Assembly: GCF_004193775.1 (NCBI RefSeq)
Contig: NC_041010.1
Coordinates: 43,513,562-43,577,561 of the forward strand
Direction of reading: 5' to 3'
Length of the DNA: 64,000 nt
Source of the DNA: Glycine soja
Lineage: Eukaryota > Streptophyta > Magnoliopsida > Fabales > Fabaceae
The position numbers were made by a program, and so were the translations under genes. Of the stretch, positions 63,975 to 64,000 are shown piece by piece (within the stretch, counting starts at the first letter, position 1; the number at the start of each line of letters is the position of its first letter). The notes beneath the pieces were generated by a model. That model made no database searches, was not told where the DNA came from, and saw only the letters and a list, made by a program, of their open reading frames with translations.

Positions 63975-64000
63975 CTAGAGGACAAAAGAACATCTAGTTA

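Noticed and set aside
1..64000. CRISPR array, prophage, operon or bacterial defence system
   Set aside because: The window is plant nuclear DNA with spliced genes; no regularly spaced direct repeats with unique spacers and no bacterial gene architecture were seen.

Overview
This window is nuclear DNA of a flowering plant. Every recognisable gene is a plant gene with small exons and GT-AG introns, set in very AT-rich intergenic sequence. The gene set is typical of a dicot. The repeat texture suggests a legume, possibly soybean or a relative, but that is an inference and no species marker was proven. I assembled exons by hand from splice signals, reading frame and family knowledge. For the complete multi-exon genes the summed exon lengths are a multiple of three and the protein length is close to what I recall for the family where I know it.

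Layout, left to right. 96-924 (+) is the 3' end of an FAD-dependent monooxygenase whose 5' part lies outside the window. 4562-7351 (+) is a PHD-finger protein. 13424-16433 (+) is a NAC transcription factor of the BEARSKIN/SOMBRERO root-cap type. 19581-21408 (-) is a GT31 beta-1,3-galactosyltransferase. 25331-25828 (-) is an intronless AP2/ERF factor. 30984-32460 (+) is a GDSL esterase/lipase. 33560-34658 (+) is a short RAD52-like organellar DNA-binding protein (ODB1 type). 35626-37924 (-) is eIF3 subunit i. 43532-44660 (+) is a decayed LINE. 48249-52180 (+) is a glycine/tyrosine-rich RRM protein. 55119-55943 (-) is a broken AGC kinase. 58005-59708 (-) is a chloroplast-type adenylate kinase. 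61241-63974 (-) is the C-terminal part of BTAF1/MOT1, running off the right edge.

The genes are independent transcription units with no operon logic. Several of them (PHD protein, BEARSKIN-like NAC, galactosyltransferase, RRM protein, ERF) have, from memory, Arabidopsis counterparts clustered at about At1g33280-At1g33760, so part of the window looks like an ancestral syntenic block.

The most notable non-genic item is a 407-bp non-autonomous element at 33036-33442. It has 20-bp terminal inverted repeats, a perfect 9-bp target duplication, and an internal array of near-palindromic 20-mers, and it sits about 120 bp upstream of the ODB1-like start codon. Other points of interest are the kinase pseudogene (in-frame TGA plus a 2-nt insertion), an apparent GC-AG intron in the adenylate kinase gene, an internally deleted LINE, and a 139-bp tandem duplication. 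I found no CRISPR array, rRNA, convincing tRNA or clearly novel multi-gene system.
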